This document shows positions 52,920 to 62,098 of a stretch of DNA of 64,000 nucleotides, piece after piece (position 1 is the stretch's first letter; the number at the start of each line of letters is the position of its first letter). The DNA is taken from the NCBI GenBank assembly GCA_014841835.1, contig JACYUQ010000003.1, positions 124,001 through 188,000 of the forward strand, in the 5' to 3' direction. The DNA is from Oxalobacteraceae sp. CFBP 13730. Lineage in GTDB: Bacteria; Pseudomonadota; Gammaproteobacteria; Burkholderiales; Burkholderiaceae_D. Made by a program: the position numbers and the translations under genes. A model generated the notes under the pieces. That model searched no databases, was not told the origin of the DNA, and saw only the letters and a list, made by a program, of their open reading frames with translations.

Positions 52920-53947
52920 GTTCGGCCCCCATTCGCAGCAACGGTCACCAGCGCTGCCAATGTGCGGCCGGAGCGCCAGGCGCCTTCCACACCGCCGCCG
53001 GCAAGGGCATCGCCGCACACGCCAAGCCCCATGCCCGCGTTCCACCAGGCACCAGCAGTCGGCTCGTCACCGGGCGCCGCTGCCAGCGTTGCATACAGCC
53101 AGCGATGCACGCCCGCGAAGCGCCAGGTCAGAGCGCCGCCGACACAATCGGCAAGCGCCGCCTGCAGCATCGCCTGCACCTGGTCGGCTGGCGTGTCCAG
53201 ATGCGCGCCGGTCCAGTCGGGCGTTGCGTGCACCACCCACTGGGCCTGCCCTGCCAGCACTGCGCGCGTCGGCTTGGCATCGTTGCGCACCACCAGCGCC
53301 AGCGGGCCGGATGCGGGCCGCGCCAGGTCCCAGTCGCAGCCCGTTGCAGGCGCGTCGGTCATGCCCATCAAGACCCAGACGGGCAACATCGGCGCGGCCT
53401 GCGCGCGCGCGGCCCAATCCGGACGATGCACGCCCAGCAGCGCGGCCGCCTGTTGCGGCGGGATCGCCAGCGCCACGGCGTCGAAGCCATCGGCCACGGT
53501 CGCACCGGCACTCTCGACAGACCACGTTGCGCCGCTGCGACGCACGCCATCAACCGTGCAAAGCGTACGCAACGGCAGGTCCTTCAACAGCGCGCGGCAC
53601 AGGGCCGGCATGTCGGGTGTGGCAACCCACATCGCGCCGCCCGGCAGGGCTGCGCTGTGCGGGGCCAGCCGCGGCGTCCAGCGCGCCAGCAGCCCGGCGC
53701 GCTGCCCCTGCTCGACGAAATCCAGGAAGTCGGCGCCCGTGACAGCAAAGCACGGCGTCCCGTGATCCAGGCCCAGAACGGCATCGGCGCAATCGAGCGT
53801 CACCCGCCTGGTGGACATGCGCCCGCCCACGCCGCGCGACTTGTCGAACACCCGCACCGCATGCCCGGCATCGGCCAGCGCGCGCGCACAGGCGGCGCCG
53901 GCGATGCCGGCTCCCACCACCGCCACCCGTAGGGTCGTGCCACTCAT
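52916..53947 (-). CDS. FAD-dependent oxidoreductase, renalase-like
   Basis: It encodes 343 residues. The FAD-binding Rossmann motif GAGIAG is at 12-17, and FDKSRGVGGRMSTRRV near 35-50 is the renalase/amine-oxidase phrase. AVALAIPPQQAAALLG and the C-terminal GVCGDALAGGGVEGAWRSG close the FAD site. Substrate unknown. ATGA overlaps join it to DUF393 upstream and ubiG downstream, so all three are translated together. Confidence 0.88.
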   Translation of the reverse strand: MSGTTLRVAVVGAGIAGAACARALADAGHAVRVFDKSRGVGGRMSTRRVTLDCADAVLGLDHGTPCFAVTGADFLDFVEQGQRAGLLARWTPRLAPHSAALPGGAMWVATPDMPALCRALLKDLPLRTLCTVDGVRRSGATWSVESAGATVADGFDAVALAIPPQQAAALLGVHRPDWAARAQAAPMLPVWVLMGMTDAPATGCDWDLARPASGPLALVVRNDAKPTRAVLAGQAQWVVHATPDWTGAHLDTPADQVQAMLQAALADCVGGALTWRFAGVHRWLYATLAAAPGDEPTAGAWWNAGMGLGVCGDALAGGGVEGAWRSGRTLAALVTVAANGGRT

Positions 53948-54321
53948 CGCTTGCTGCCGCGGCTGCGCCACAGCGGCCTCATGACCAGGAACAGGCGGTA
54001 GGCCGGCTCCAGCAACGCCAATGCAAGCCTGGAGCCCAGCAGACGTCCAAGCCAGGCCCAGCGCGGCAAGGACCGCCACAACAGGGTAAATGCCTCCGCA
54101 CCGCTGGCCAGGGTGCCATCGGGACGACGCATGTGCAGGCGCGCCATGGCGGCCTCGCGGTTCAGTCCCGGGCCAAGCGCTTCAGGCGCGCAGTGGGCGA
54201 CGTCGACCCAGCACACCTGGTCTGCGCCGTCCTGACGCTGATAAAGGGCGATCTCGCGGGTGCATACCGGGCAGCCGCCGTCGTAGTACACCGTGGGGGG
54301 AAGTGAGGATTGTTCTTGCAT
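53944..54321 (-). CDS. DUF393 (DCC-family) thiol-disulfide-like protein
   Basis: It encodes 125 residues. The DCC-family motif YYDGGCPVC carries Cys17 and Cys20, a thioredoxin-like CxxC. RLHMRRPDGTLASGAEAFTL and LPRWAWLGRLLGSRLALALL follow with the typical W pair, and two short hydrophobic stretches end near the C-terminus. The start at 54321 (MQEQSSLP) fits the family; the longer frame to 54366 has no support. It is the first gene of the coupled DUF393/FAD/UbiG operon. Function not known. Confidence 0.85.
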   Translation of the reverse strand: MQEQSSLPPTVYYDGGCPVCTREIALYQRQDGADQVCWVDVAHCAPEALGPGLNREAAMARLHMRRPDGTLASGAEAFTLLWRSLPRWAWLGRLLGSRLALALLEPAYRLFLVMRPLWRSRGSKR

Positions 54322-54450
54322 GATTTGATCATACAGGAATGCGGTAAAAATACGGTTCACTATCACGAGCGCTTCGGTTCAATGCATCACTAAACGGTTC
54401 ACGCCCAGTTCATCAGGCCTGCGCGAGCCGCATGCGAGTGATCCGGCAGC

Positions 54451-55059
54451 TCACGCACGCACGTAAGCCGCTTGTTGTGCGACAAACCCGTCGAAGGCGT
54501 CGAGCAGCCGGGTGAACTGCCCGGACACACCTTCCAGCTGCCCCAGCGCCTGCGCCGCCGCTTCCAGGCTCGCCAACTGATGGGGCGCGTGCGCCTTGCG
54601 GATGCGGTAATTCGACGGCGCTACGTCGGTCAGTGCCAGCCGCGGCAGGCGTTGCAGCGCCGGGTTCAGGTACAGCATCTTGCGGCTCTTGCGCCAGGTG
54701 GCGTCTAGCAGCACCAGCCGCAGGGCCTCGGCGGGCAGCGCAGGCATCGGCGGTGGTGCGGGCAGGCCGGCATCATCTGGTGTGGCCGGATACAGCAGCA
54801 AGGGCGTGCGCCCATCCGCATGCAGCAGGCTATCGAGCACCTCCGCATCGAAGGCTTCGCCGGTCGCCATCACGCTGCCAGTCACGCACAGATGCAGCAG
54901 GCGCGCGCTGTTCTTGGCATTGCCTACTTCGAACGGATGCTGCAGGATCAGCAAGTGGGCCTGCGCCGTGACTGGCGTGATCCAGCGACAGATGCAGGCC
55001 GACTGCGCCCGCAAGCAGGTGCTGCAGACAGCGCGTTTAAAGCCAGCCGCATCCGTCAC
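54451..55059 (-). CDS. DTW-domain tRNA-uridine aminocarboxypropyltransferase
   Basis: It encodes 202 residues. The Cys cluster CSTCLRAQSACIC near the N-terminus and the DTW-like DATWRKSRKM near 120 identify the family, which installs the acp3U base in tRNA. LILQHPFEVGNAKNSARLLH is another conserved stretch. Start codon GTG at 55059 overlaps the efflux channel stop as GTGA. The gene is the last of the efflux operon, which is unusual company. No close neighbour points to its tRNA. Confidence 0.88.
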   Translation of the reverse strand: MTDAAGFKRAVCSTCLRAQSACICRWITPVTAQAHLLILQHPFEVGNAKNSARLLHLCVTGSVMATGEAFDAEVLDSLLHADGRTPLLLYPATPDDAGLPAPPPMPALPAEALRLVLLDATWRKSRKMLYLNPALQRLPRLALTDVAPSNYRIRKAHAPHQLASLEAAAQALGQLEGVSGQFTRLLDAFDGFVAQQAAYVRA

Positions 55060-56435
55060 GGCGCCGGCGTCCAGCCGCCACCCAGTGCCCGGTACAGGTC
55101 GACATGCGCGGCCAGCAAACTCGTGCGCAGTTGCAGCGCTGCGAGATCGGCACTGAACGCGGTACGCTGCGCGTCGAGCTCTTCCAGATACGACGCATAG
55201 CCGTTCGTGTAGCGGTTATGGGCGACGCGCAGCACTTCGCCAGCCGCCGCGCGGCGCGCCTCGGCTTCCACCAGTTGCCGCTGCAAGCCGTCGATCGACG
55301 CCAGGGCATTCTCGGTCTCGGCAAACGCCGTGCGCACCACGGTCTCATAGCCGTAGATGGCGCGATCGCGCACCGTGCCGGCGATCTCGGCCTGCGCACG
55401 CAGGCGGCCCGCGTCGAACAAGGGCGCAAGCACGCTCCCGCCGATGCTCCACAATTCCGTCGGCGAGCGCAGCAATTGCGTGATGCCGCCCGCCCCTGCC
55501 CCGAGCGACGCCGTCAGCCGGATCGACGGCAACAGCGCGTCGCGCGCCACGGCCAGGCTGGCGTCGGCCGCCGCGATGGCCTGCTCGGCCTGGGCGATGT
55601 CGGGCCGGCGCCGCAGCAGTTCGGACGGCAAGCCGGCGCCGGGGGTCGGCTCACGCAGCGACAGCAGATCGGTACCGCGTGCAATCGCCCCTGGACTAGC
55701 GCCCAGCAGCAGATTGAGCGCCTGCTCCTGCTGCGCCACCTGCCGCTCGAGCTGCGGCACGGTGCCGGCCGTCGCGTGCAATTCGGCCTCGGCCTGCGAC
55801 ATTTCCAGGCGCGAGCTGTAGCCCACTTCGAACTGATGCCGCGCCAGATTGTACGAGCGCTCGCGCGAGGCCAGCGTGGCCTTGGCCAGCGCCAGCTGGG
55901 CATCCAGCCCCAGCAAATTCAGGTAGCCCGACGCCGTATTGGCCGCCACCGCCAGCGCCGCTGCTTCCAGCGCCGCCTCCTGCGACAGCGCCTCGAACCG
56001 CGCCGCCTCGACGGTGTTCGCCACGCGGCCAAACAGATCCAGCTCGTAGCTGGCCTGCACGGCGCCCACGAGCGACGTCGATTCAATCGGCGTGCCTTGC
56101 GGGCCGATGGCGCGCGCCCGGGTCGGCGCCAGCGACAGGTTCAGCGACGGCAGACGCGCGCTGTCGGCGACGCGAATGCGCGCCTGGTATTCCTGCAGCC
56201 GCGCGCGGGCGACCTTGAGGTCGCCGTTGTTCGCCTGCGCCTGTTGCACGAGGGCGTCCAGCGCCGGATCGCCGAATGCGCGCCACCAGTCACGCTCGAC
56301 GCTGGCATTCGCGCCGGGCAAGGTCGTCCGCCATGCCACCGGCACCGTCACCGAGGACGGCGGCGCCGGCTGCGGCGCCATCGCGCAGGCGGCCAACAGG
56401 AGTGGCACCGCCAGAACCACGAACCGCCGCTTCAC
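55056..56435 (-). CDS. NodT-type outer-membrane efflux lipoprotein
   Basis: It encodes 459 residues with a lipobox (LLLAAC, Cys17) and the NodT/OprM layout: two OEP repeats (ALVQQAQANNGDLKVARARL, LPSELLRRRPDIAQAEQAI) and GVALAPLFDAGRLRAQAEIA-like near 330. It is the channel of the EmrAB-type pump. It is coupled to EmrA (ATGA) and to the DTW gene (GTGA). Confidence 0.93.
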   Translation of the reverse strand: MKRRFVVLAVPLLLAACAMAPQPAPPSSVTVPVAWRTTLPGANASVERDWWRAFGDPALDALVQQAQANNGDLKVARARLQEYQARIRVADSARLPSLNLSLAPTRARAIGPQGTPIESTSLVGAVQASYELDLFGRVANTVEAARFEALSQEAALEAAALAVAANTASGYLNLLGLDAQLALAKATLASRERSYNLARHQFEVGYSSRLEMSQAEAELHATAGTVPQLERQVAQQEQALNLLLGASPGAIARGTDLLSLREPTPGAGLPSELLRRRPDIAQAEQAIAAADASLAVARDALLPSIRLTASLGAGAGGITQLLRSPTELWSIGGSVLAPLFDAGRLRAQAEIAGTVRDRAIYGYETVVRTAFAETENALASIDGLQRQLVEAEARRAAAGEVLRVAHNRYTNGYASYLEELDAQRTAFSADLAALQLRTSLLAAHVDLYRALGGGWTPAP

Positions 56436-57523
56436 CGCTGCCCCGCGTTCGCCGTGGTGGCAGCAGCCGTATCGATTGTGGTGACCACCGACATCCCGGG
56501 GCGCAGGCGGTTAGCCAGCGGCTGGTTCGGGTCGATGCTGATGCGCACGGGAATCCGCTGGGCGATCTTGACGTAGTTGCCGGTGGCGTTGTCCGGTGCG
56601 ATCACCGAAAACTCCGAACCGGTGGCCGGCGCGATGCGCTCGACGTGGCCGCGCAGCTTGGCGCCGCCCAGCGCGTCAACACTGAAACTGACCGGTTGAC
56701 CAACGGCCACGCCCGCCATCTGCGTTTCCTTCAGGTTGGCGATGATCCACATCTGGTTCGGCACCAGTGCAGTCAGCTGCGCACCCGCATTGACGAAGGC
56801 GCCCTGGCGTACGGTCACCTGCCCCAGCTGACCATCGCGCGGCGCGATGATGCTGGTGTTGGCCAGGTCGATCTCGGCCAGCTTGACAGCCGCTTCGGCG
56901 CTGGCAACCGCTGCGTCGAGGGCGGCGCGGTTGACGCCGACCGACGCCAGGTTCTGGCGGGCGATCTCGACGGAGGCGCGCGCCTGGTCGCGGCTGGCCG
57001 CGGACTGGGCGCGGGTGGCGCGCGCGGCGTCGAGTTCGCGCGCCGACAGCGAACCGTCGGCCGCCAGTTCTTCCACGCGGCGCAGGTCGGCGCTGCTGCG
57101 CCGGGCCTGGGCTTCGTTCGAGGCCAGCAGCGCCTGGTTCTGGGCGATGGTGGCGCGGGCGCTGGCGTTCGTCTGCGCGAAATTGGCCAGCGCCGCCTTG
57201 CGGTTGGCCAGTTCGGCCCGTGCCTGCGCCAGGCGCTGGATCGGGATCCGGTCATCGATGCGCAGCAGCAGCTCGCCTTTCTTGACGGTCTGGAAATCCT
57301 GCACGCGGACCTCGGTCACGTAGCCGCTCAGTTGCGGACTGATGATCGTCACCTGGCCGCGCACCAGCGCGTTCTCGGTCGCCTGCAGCGTGCTGCGAAA
57401 CGGCGGCAGGTTCCAGGCGTACAGCACGATCAGGATGCCGACAAGCGCGATGGCGGCAAAGGCCAGTGCACTGAGGATGATCTTGCGCTTTGGGCGCGCG
57501 GGAGTAGGAACGGGTTCTGACAT
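56432..57523 (-). CDS. EmrA-like periplasmic adaptor
   Basis: It encodes 363 residues. A cytosolic tail and one membrane segment (about 15-36) are followed by a biotinyl-lipoyl half (TENALVRGQVTIISPQLSGY), a long coiled coil (about 95-200) and the second half with SIIAPRDGQLGQVTVRQGA. It joins the 14-TM pump to the outer channel. It starts 1 bp before the emrB-like stop region and overlaps the channel gene by 4 bp. Confidence 0.93.
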   Translation of the reverse strand: MSEPVPTPARPKRKIILSALAFAAIALVGILIVLYAWNLPPFRSTLQATENALVRGQVTIISPQLSGYVTEVRVQDFQTVKKGELLLRIDDRIPIQRLAQARAELANRKAALANFAQTNASARATIAQNQALLASNEAQARRSSADLRRVEELAADGSLSARELDAARATRAQSAASRDQARASVEIARQNLASVGVNRAALDAAVASAEAAVKLAEIDLANTSIIAPRDGQLGQVTVRQGAFVNAGAQLTALVPNQMWIIANLKETQMAGVAVGQPVSFSVDALGGAKLRGHVERIAPATGSEFSVIAPDNATGNYVKIAQRIPVRISIDPNQPLANRLRPGMSVVTTIDTAAATTANAGQR

Positions 57524-57524
57524 A

Positions 57525-59201
57525 TCAATCGGTGACGGTAATGGGTGCAGGAATGTTATTGACAGGGACTGCGGGTGCTGGCGCCGGCGCCGCTTCCGGA
57601 GGGTTGTAATGCATCCAGACGGCGTGCAAGAAGATCCAGGTCGCGCTCACGGCAGCAATCAGAGCGATCATCAAAAACACGTCGTTGTAAGCGAGGATGT
57701 TCGCTTCGCGCGTGGCGCTGGCCGCCAGCGACGCGAGGCTCTGGCGCGTACGCGCGGCCGGATCGGCCAGCAACTGCCCGGCTGCCGCCGCACCGGACTG
57801 GATGCGCCCGGCCACCAGCGGATCGAGCAAACTCAGGCCCTCGACGATCGTCGACGAGTGGAATTTCTCGCGCATGATCTGGAACGTGCCGACCAGCGCC
57901 GAGCCGATCAGGCCACCCAGGTTCTGGGTCAGGCCGAACAGCACCGAGAAACTGATCAGGGCGCCCGGATTGCCGATCACGGTGACGATCATCGAAATCA
58001 GCGACGGCCCGATGAACAGCGTGCCGCCGAACGCGAGCAGACTCTGGCTCAGGTACATCTGCTCGGCGCGGGTCTGATTATTGGCATGCGCATCCATCCA
58101 GGCGCCCAGCGCCATCAGCAGCAGCGCAATCACCTGCGGCGCCATCAGGTGCTTCACGTTGACCGTGAGGGCCGACACCACGATCCCGGCGACCGTGGCC
58201 GCCAGCACGCACAGGAACAGCGATTGCATCTGGTTATTGTCCAGCCCCACTGCGCGCAGGAAACCCACCGCGCCGACGCTCTGCTCGGACAGCACGATGC
58301 GCACCAGCAGCAGCGACAGCGCAACACGCAGGATGCTGCGGTTGGTCAGCCAGCGCAGGTTGAGCAGTGGGTTGGCCCGGTTGTGCTCGACGCACATCGC
58401 GGCCGCGAGCAGGAAGATCGACACCGCCAGCGCCACGCCGATCCACGCCTGCTCGGTCCACCAGAAGATGCGCCCGAACGTGAGCACCATGCATAGCAGC
58501 GCCATGCCCGGCGCAAACAGCGCGAACGTGACGAAGTCGGTGGGGCGGAACGCCTTGATCCGGTCGCCCGGTGGCAACTTGAGCAGCAGCACGGCGCCCA
58601 GCGACACCAGCGCCAAGCCCAGCTCAAACATGTACAGGCCGCGCCACTCGGCAATGCGCAGCAGGTCGCCCGAGAAGATATAGGCCAGCGGCAGCGCCAG
58701 CTGGGCCGTGCCGAGCGAGATCGCGATGCCTTTCAGGCGCCACTCCTTCTTGAAACCCTGCAGCGTGTAATACAGGCCCAGCGGACTGACGGCGGCGGCC
58801 AGCATGCCATGGGCGGCGCGCACGGCGATGGCCGAGCCGAGATCGTTGACGAACAGGTGGGCCAGCGTGACCAGTGCGTACAGCACCAGGAAACACTCGG
58901 TGAACAGACGCAGGCCGAACTGTTGCCGGAATTTCACCAGGAGCAGGTTCATCGACGCGTTGGCCATTACATAGGCGGCCGGCAACCAGGCGGTTTCGGT
59001 CTGGTACGCGCCCAGCACGCCCTGCAGATTGATCAGGTTAACGGCAACCAGCGCGTTGCCCAGGCCACCCGTGATCGTGACCAGGATGCCGACCGCCAGA
59101 TAGGCCAATCGCAGCTTTGTCGTGTGCGCTGGCGTGGACGGAGAGCCGGGCAGCATCGGCTTTTCGTCGGGTGCCCATTCGCGTGGCGCGTACTTGCTCA
59201 T
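57525..59201 (-). CDS. EmrB-like DHA2 drug/H+ antiporter (14 membrane segments)
   Basis: It encodes 558 residues with 14 predicted membrane segments. The N-terminal part holds TETAWLPAAYVMANASMNLL, typical of DHA2/EmrB members, and RAAHGMLAAAVSPLGLYYTL for the motif C region. The C-terminal loop is long (about 465-500). First gene of the efflux operon emrB-emrA-nodT-DTW. Substrates are likely hydrophobic drugs or organic acids; the regulator is not adjacent. Confidence 0.92.
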   Translation of the reverse strand: MSKYAPREWAPDEKPMLPGSPSTPAHTTKLRLAYLAVGILVTITGGLGNALVAVNLINLQGVLGAYQTETAWLPAAYVMANASMNLLLVKFRQQFGLRLFTECFLVLYALVTLAHLFVNDLGSAIAVRAAHGMLAAAVSPLGLYYTLQGFKKEWRLKGIAISLGTAQLALPLAYIFSGDLLRIAEWRGLYMFELGLALVSLGAVLLLKLPPGDRIKAFRPTDFVTFALFAPGMALLCMVLTFGRIFWWTEQAWIGVALAVSIFLLAAAMCVEHNRANPLLNLRWLTNRSILRVALSLLLVRIVLSEQSVGAVGFLRAVGLDNNQMQSLFLCVLAATVAGIVVSALTVNVKHLMAPQVIALLLMALGAWMDAHANNQTRAEQMYLSQSLLAFGGTLFIGPSLISMIVTVIGNPGALISFSVLFGLTQNLGGLIGSALVGTFQIMREKFHSSTIVEGLSLLDPLVAGRIQSGAAAAGQLLADPAARTRQSLASLAASATREANILAYNDVFLMIALIAAVSATWIFLHAVWMHYNPPEAAPAPAPAVPVNNIPAPITVTD

Positions 59202-59317
59202 CCTGCTGTTTCACCGTAATTGTCAGGCTCGCTATCTTACGCCTTTGCTCGACATCGCGTCGGATGGCGCTTTCGCCACACCCAAAACATTTATTCTAAA
59301 AGTTGGCCAACCAGATA

Positions 59318-59346
59318 TTGCCGTACGGATTTATTGGCTCTAGACT
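59318..59346 (+). promoter_or_regulatory. Possible promoter of the dienelactone-hydrolase-like gene
   Basis: TTGCCG (59318-59323), 17-bp spacer, TAGACT (59341-59346), 54 bp before the ATG. The region between carries an imperfect TTCC/GGAA dyad near 59355 that might bind a regulator of both divergent genes. Confidence 0.35.
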
Positions 59347-59399
59347 CAAATTGTTCCATACGGAAATTGTTTCGTAAGGAAGCGTTCCCAGAGTCAGCC

Positions 59400-60671
59400 A
59401 TGTCGAATATCCACGCCATCCGCACCCTGATCTACGCTTCGCTTGCCGCGCTGGCCATGCTGCCCGCATTTGCCCATTCAAAGGAACTACCGGCATCACC
59501 GCCCGTCGCCAGCACGCTCGACTACCGGATGAACGAGCATGTCATCCAGGTGCCGGCCGGGCCGGACGATGTGCTGCTCGAGACCACCGTCTTCCAGCCC
59601 GATGGCGCCGGCCCGTTTCCGCTCATCGTCATCAACCACGGCAAGGATCCGGGCCGCCCGAGCCTGCAGTCGCGCGATCGCTTCTATCATATGGCGTCCG
59701 TGTTCGTGAAGCGTGGCTACGCGGTGATGGTGCCGATGCGCCAGGGCTTTTCCAAGTCGGGCGGACGCTACCGCGATCGTGGCTGCGACATGACGGCCAA
59801 TGGCTACACGCAGGCCGAAGACATCCGCGCCACCCTCGCCTATGCACGCCAGCAACCGTGGATCGACGGCACGCGCATGATCGTGGCCGGGCAGTCGTAC
59901 GGCGGGCTGGCCGCCATCGCGCTGGGCACCGAAGCGCTGCCCGGTGTGCGCGGTTTGATCAATTTTGCGGGCGGCTTGCGCGACGACAGCAACCGCTGCG
60001 CGTGGCGCTCGCAACTGGTGGCGGCATTTGCCGACTACGGCGCCAAAGCCAAGGTTCCGAGCCTGTGGATGTACGGTCAGAACGATTCACTGTTCGGCCC
60101 GGAGCTGGCCAGCCGCATGCATGCTGCCTATGCCGCGGCCGGCGGCCGTGGCCGTCTGGTCGAATTCCCCGCCTTCAAGCGCGACGCGCACGGCATGCTG
60201 GCCAGCCGCGACGGCGAAAAAGTCTGGCTGCAAGATACCGAACAGTTCCTGCGCGAGATCGGCATGCCGACCGCCGTCGTGGTCGACGTCCCTGCCCCGC
60301 CCAGCCCGGCGCGCACCGATTACGCGCAGGTCGACGATATCGCCGCCGTACCGTTCCTGTCCGAGAACGGCCGCCGCGCCTACCGCGATTATCTGACCAA
60401 AATGACGCCGCGCGCGTTTGCGGTGTCGGCCAGCGGCGGCTGGACCTGGGCCGAGGAAGGCGAAGATCCGGACGGACGCGCACTGGCGACCTGCTCGGCA
60501 AAAAGCAACGAGCGGTGCCGGCTGTACTCGGTCGACGACTATGTGGTCTGGCATGACGAGCGCATCGACGGGGCCGAAAAGGCAGCAGCCACGGCGGCGC
60601 TGATGCCGGCGCCGAACCCGATGGCCGACGCCGATCCGACGACATCGATGGGCAGTACGACCGCGCGCTGA
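59400..60671 (+). CDS. Exported alpha/beta hydrolase, dienelactone-hydrolase type
   Basis: It encodes 423 residues. A signal peptide (about 1-27) precedes a hydrolase domain: FPLIVINHGKDPGRPSLQSR, YAVMVPMRQGFSKSGGRYRD, the nucleophile elbow VAGQSYGGLAAIAL, SLWMYGQNDSLFG (acid) and KRDAHGMLASRD (His). A second region (about 290-420) after PTAVVVDVPAPPSPAR has two Cys and may be structural. The start at 59400 is the first ATG; the ribosome site is poor. Divergent from emrB. Substrate unknown. Confidence 0.8.
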   Translation: MSNIHAIRTLIYASLAALAMLPAFAHSKELPASPPVASTLDYRMNEHVIQVPAGPDDVLLETTVFQPDGAGPFPLIVINHGKDPGRPSLQSRDRFYHMASVFVKRGYAVMVPMRQGFSKSGGRYRDRGCDMTANGYTQAEDIRATLAYARQQPWIDGTRMIVAGQSYGGLAAIALGTEALPGVRGLINFAGGLRDDSNRCAWRSQLVAAFADYGAKAKVPSLWMYGQNDSLFGPELASRMHAAYAAAGGRGRLVEFPAFKRDAHGMLASRDGEKVWLQDTEQFLREIGMPTAVVVDVPAPPSPARTDYAQVDDIAAVPFLSENGRRAYRDYLTKMTPRAFAVSASGGWTWAEEGEDPDGRALATCSAKSNERCRLYSVDDYVVWHDERIDGAEKAAATAALMPAPNPMADADPTTSMGSTTAR

Positions 60672-60808
60672 TCGCGCAGGCTTGTCAAGCGGCCTGCGCA
60701 GTTCTTCCTGCATGAGTTCGCTTTACGGTGCGTCGGGTCGATCCAGCGCAAACCGCCGTTGGGTGATGCATCAGACAATGCGGCTGTCGCATTGTCCGGA
60801 GCATACCG

Positions 60809-62002
60809 ATGGTTCGTCTCGTCCACGCCTGCGCTGCCGCGCTTCTTGTCATCGGCCTGCTGGTCGCCCCTGTCGCGCCGGCCGCAAACAACGATCCTGT
60901 CGTGCTGGTACACGGCTTTCTGGGCTTCGGCCCCGACGAGTTCCAGAAGAGCGGCTTCAATTACTGGGGCGGCTATGGCGACATCGCCGCGCACATGCAG
61001 GGCTACCGCGGCCCGCACACGGTGATTGCCGCCGCCGTCAGCCCGATCGCGTCGAACTGGGACCGCGCCGCCGAGCTGTATGCGCAAATCAAGGGCGGCT
61101 GTGTCGATTACGGCAAGGCGCACGTTGCCGCGCAGGGCGTGCCCGGCCAGGTGCAAAAGCCGCCCGGCAAATGCTGGGCCGCCGACCCACGCGACAATCC
61201 GCACGCGTATCCGCCGGCGCTGTACCCGCAATGGGGCCGTGACCGTCCGATCCACATGATCGGCCACAGCCAGGGCGGCACGACCATCCGCGCCCTGATC
61301 CAGCTGCTGGAACACGGCTCGGCCGCGGACGAAGGCGATGGCGCGCTGTTCAAGGGCGGCAAGCCCGGCTGGATCCGCAGCGCGACGACGATCTCGGCAC
61401 CGCACAATGGCACGACGCTCAGCGACGCGGTCTTGACTATCCTGCCCAATGTGCCCATCGTGCTGCGCGACATCCTGCGCAACCGGGCTGCCAGCTGGGA
61501 ACTCGCGCCGGACGGCGCCCGCGAATTCAACCGGTGGGCGCTGACCTCATCCAATGTCTACTATTTTTCAGTGGGTACGCTCGCCACCGCCAGCGGCAGC
61601 TGGTGCTGCAATGGCACCGACCGCGCCATCGCGCCGATCCAGACGACGGCGTTCCAGTACGCGCGCGCCGACATGATTCCCTACTTCAAATCATTCGCCG
61701 GCGAGTGGATCGTGCCCTCGGCCGGACAGCGTGGCATGGGCAGCTACACCGTCAATGTGCCAAAACGGGTGCGCATCGACAGCGACTGGTTCCCGAACGA
61801 TGGCGTCGTCAACACGGCCAGCATGCGTGCGCCCGGCGGGCACTCTGCGCGCAACTACGACGGCAAGGCGCTGCGCGGAACATGGAATTTTCTGGGCAAT
61901 TACCCGGGGTATGACCACTTCGATATCCTGAACTGGCCCAATCAGGGGCCGTCGGCTGATCCGCTGTACGACCGGATCAGTGACATCCTCTTCGCGCTGT
62001 AA
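60809..62002 (+). CDS. Secreted lipase, family I.5-like
   Basis: It encodes 397 residues with a signal peptide (about 1-25). NNDPVVLVHGFLGFGPDEF opens the hydrolase fold; the nucleophile is Ser154 in IGHSQGGTTIRAL. GWIRSATTISAPHNGTTLSD follows, and the acid and base likely lie in FPNDGVVNTASM and YDHFDILN. The WGGYGDIAAHMQ and KCWAADPRDNPH parts resemble thermoalkalophilic lipases of Geobacillus/Staphylococcus. Such lipases are rare in betaproteobacteria. No lipase-specific foldase gene is adjacent. Confidence 0.87.
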   Translation: MVRLVHACAAALLVIGLLVAPVAPAANNDPVVLVHGFLGFGPDEFQKSGFNYWGGYGDIAAHMQGYRGPHTVIAAAVSPIASNWDRAAELYAQIKGGCVDYGKAHVAAQGVPGQVQKPPGKCWAADPRDNPHAYPPALYPQWGRDRPIHMIGHSQGGTTIRALIQLLEHGSAADEGDGALFKGGKPGWIRSATTISAPHNGTTLSDAVLTILPNVPIVLRDILRNRAASWELAPDGAREFNRWALTSSNVYYFSVGTLATASGSWCCNGTDRAIAPIQTTAFQYARADMIPYFKSFAGEWIVPSAGQRGMGSYTVNVPKRVRIDSDWFPNDGVVNTASMRAPGGHSARNYDGKALRGTWNFLGNYPGYDHFDILNWPNQGPSADPLYDRISDILFAL

Positions 62003-62043
62003 CTTGGTATGAAATACCTCTGCGGCCAGTTGTCCTGTGTAGG

Positions 62044-62064
62044 GTAGACGGGTCTCCCGTCCAC
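62044..62064. repeat. Short palindrome after the lipase gene
   Basis: The sequence gtagacgggtctcccgtccac forms a 9-bp stem with one A-C mismatch and a 3-nt loop. It shares the GTGGACG/CGTCCAC core with the element at 39089-39110. It lies in the gap between the convergent lipase and DUF2325 genes and may terminate weakly. Confidence 0.45.
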
Positions 62065-62098
62065 GCGTTCAACCGGCCATCGCATACTGCTGCGCGAG

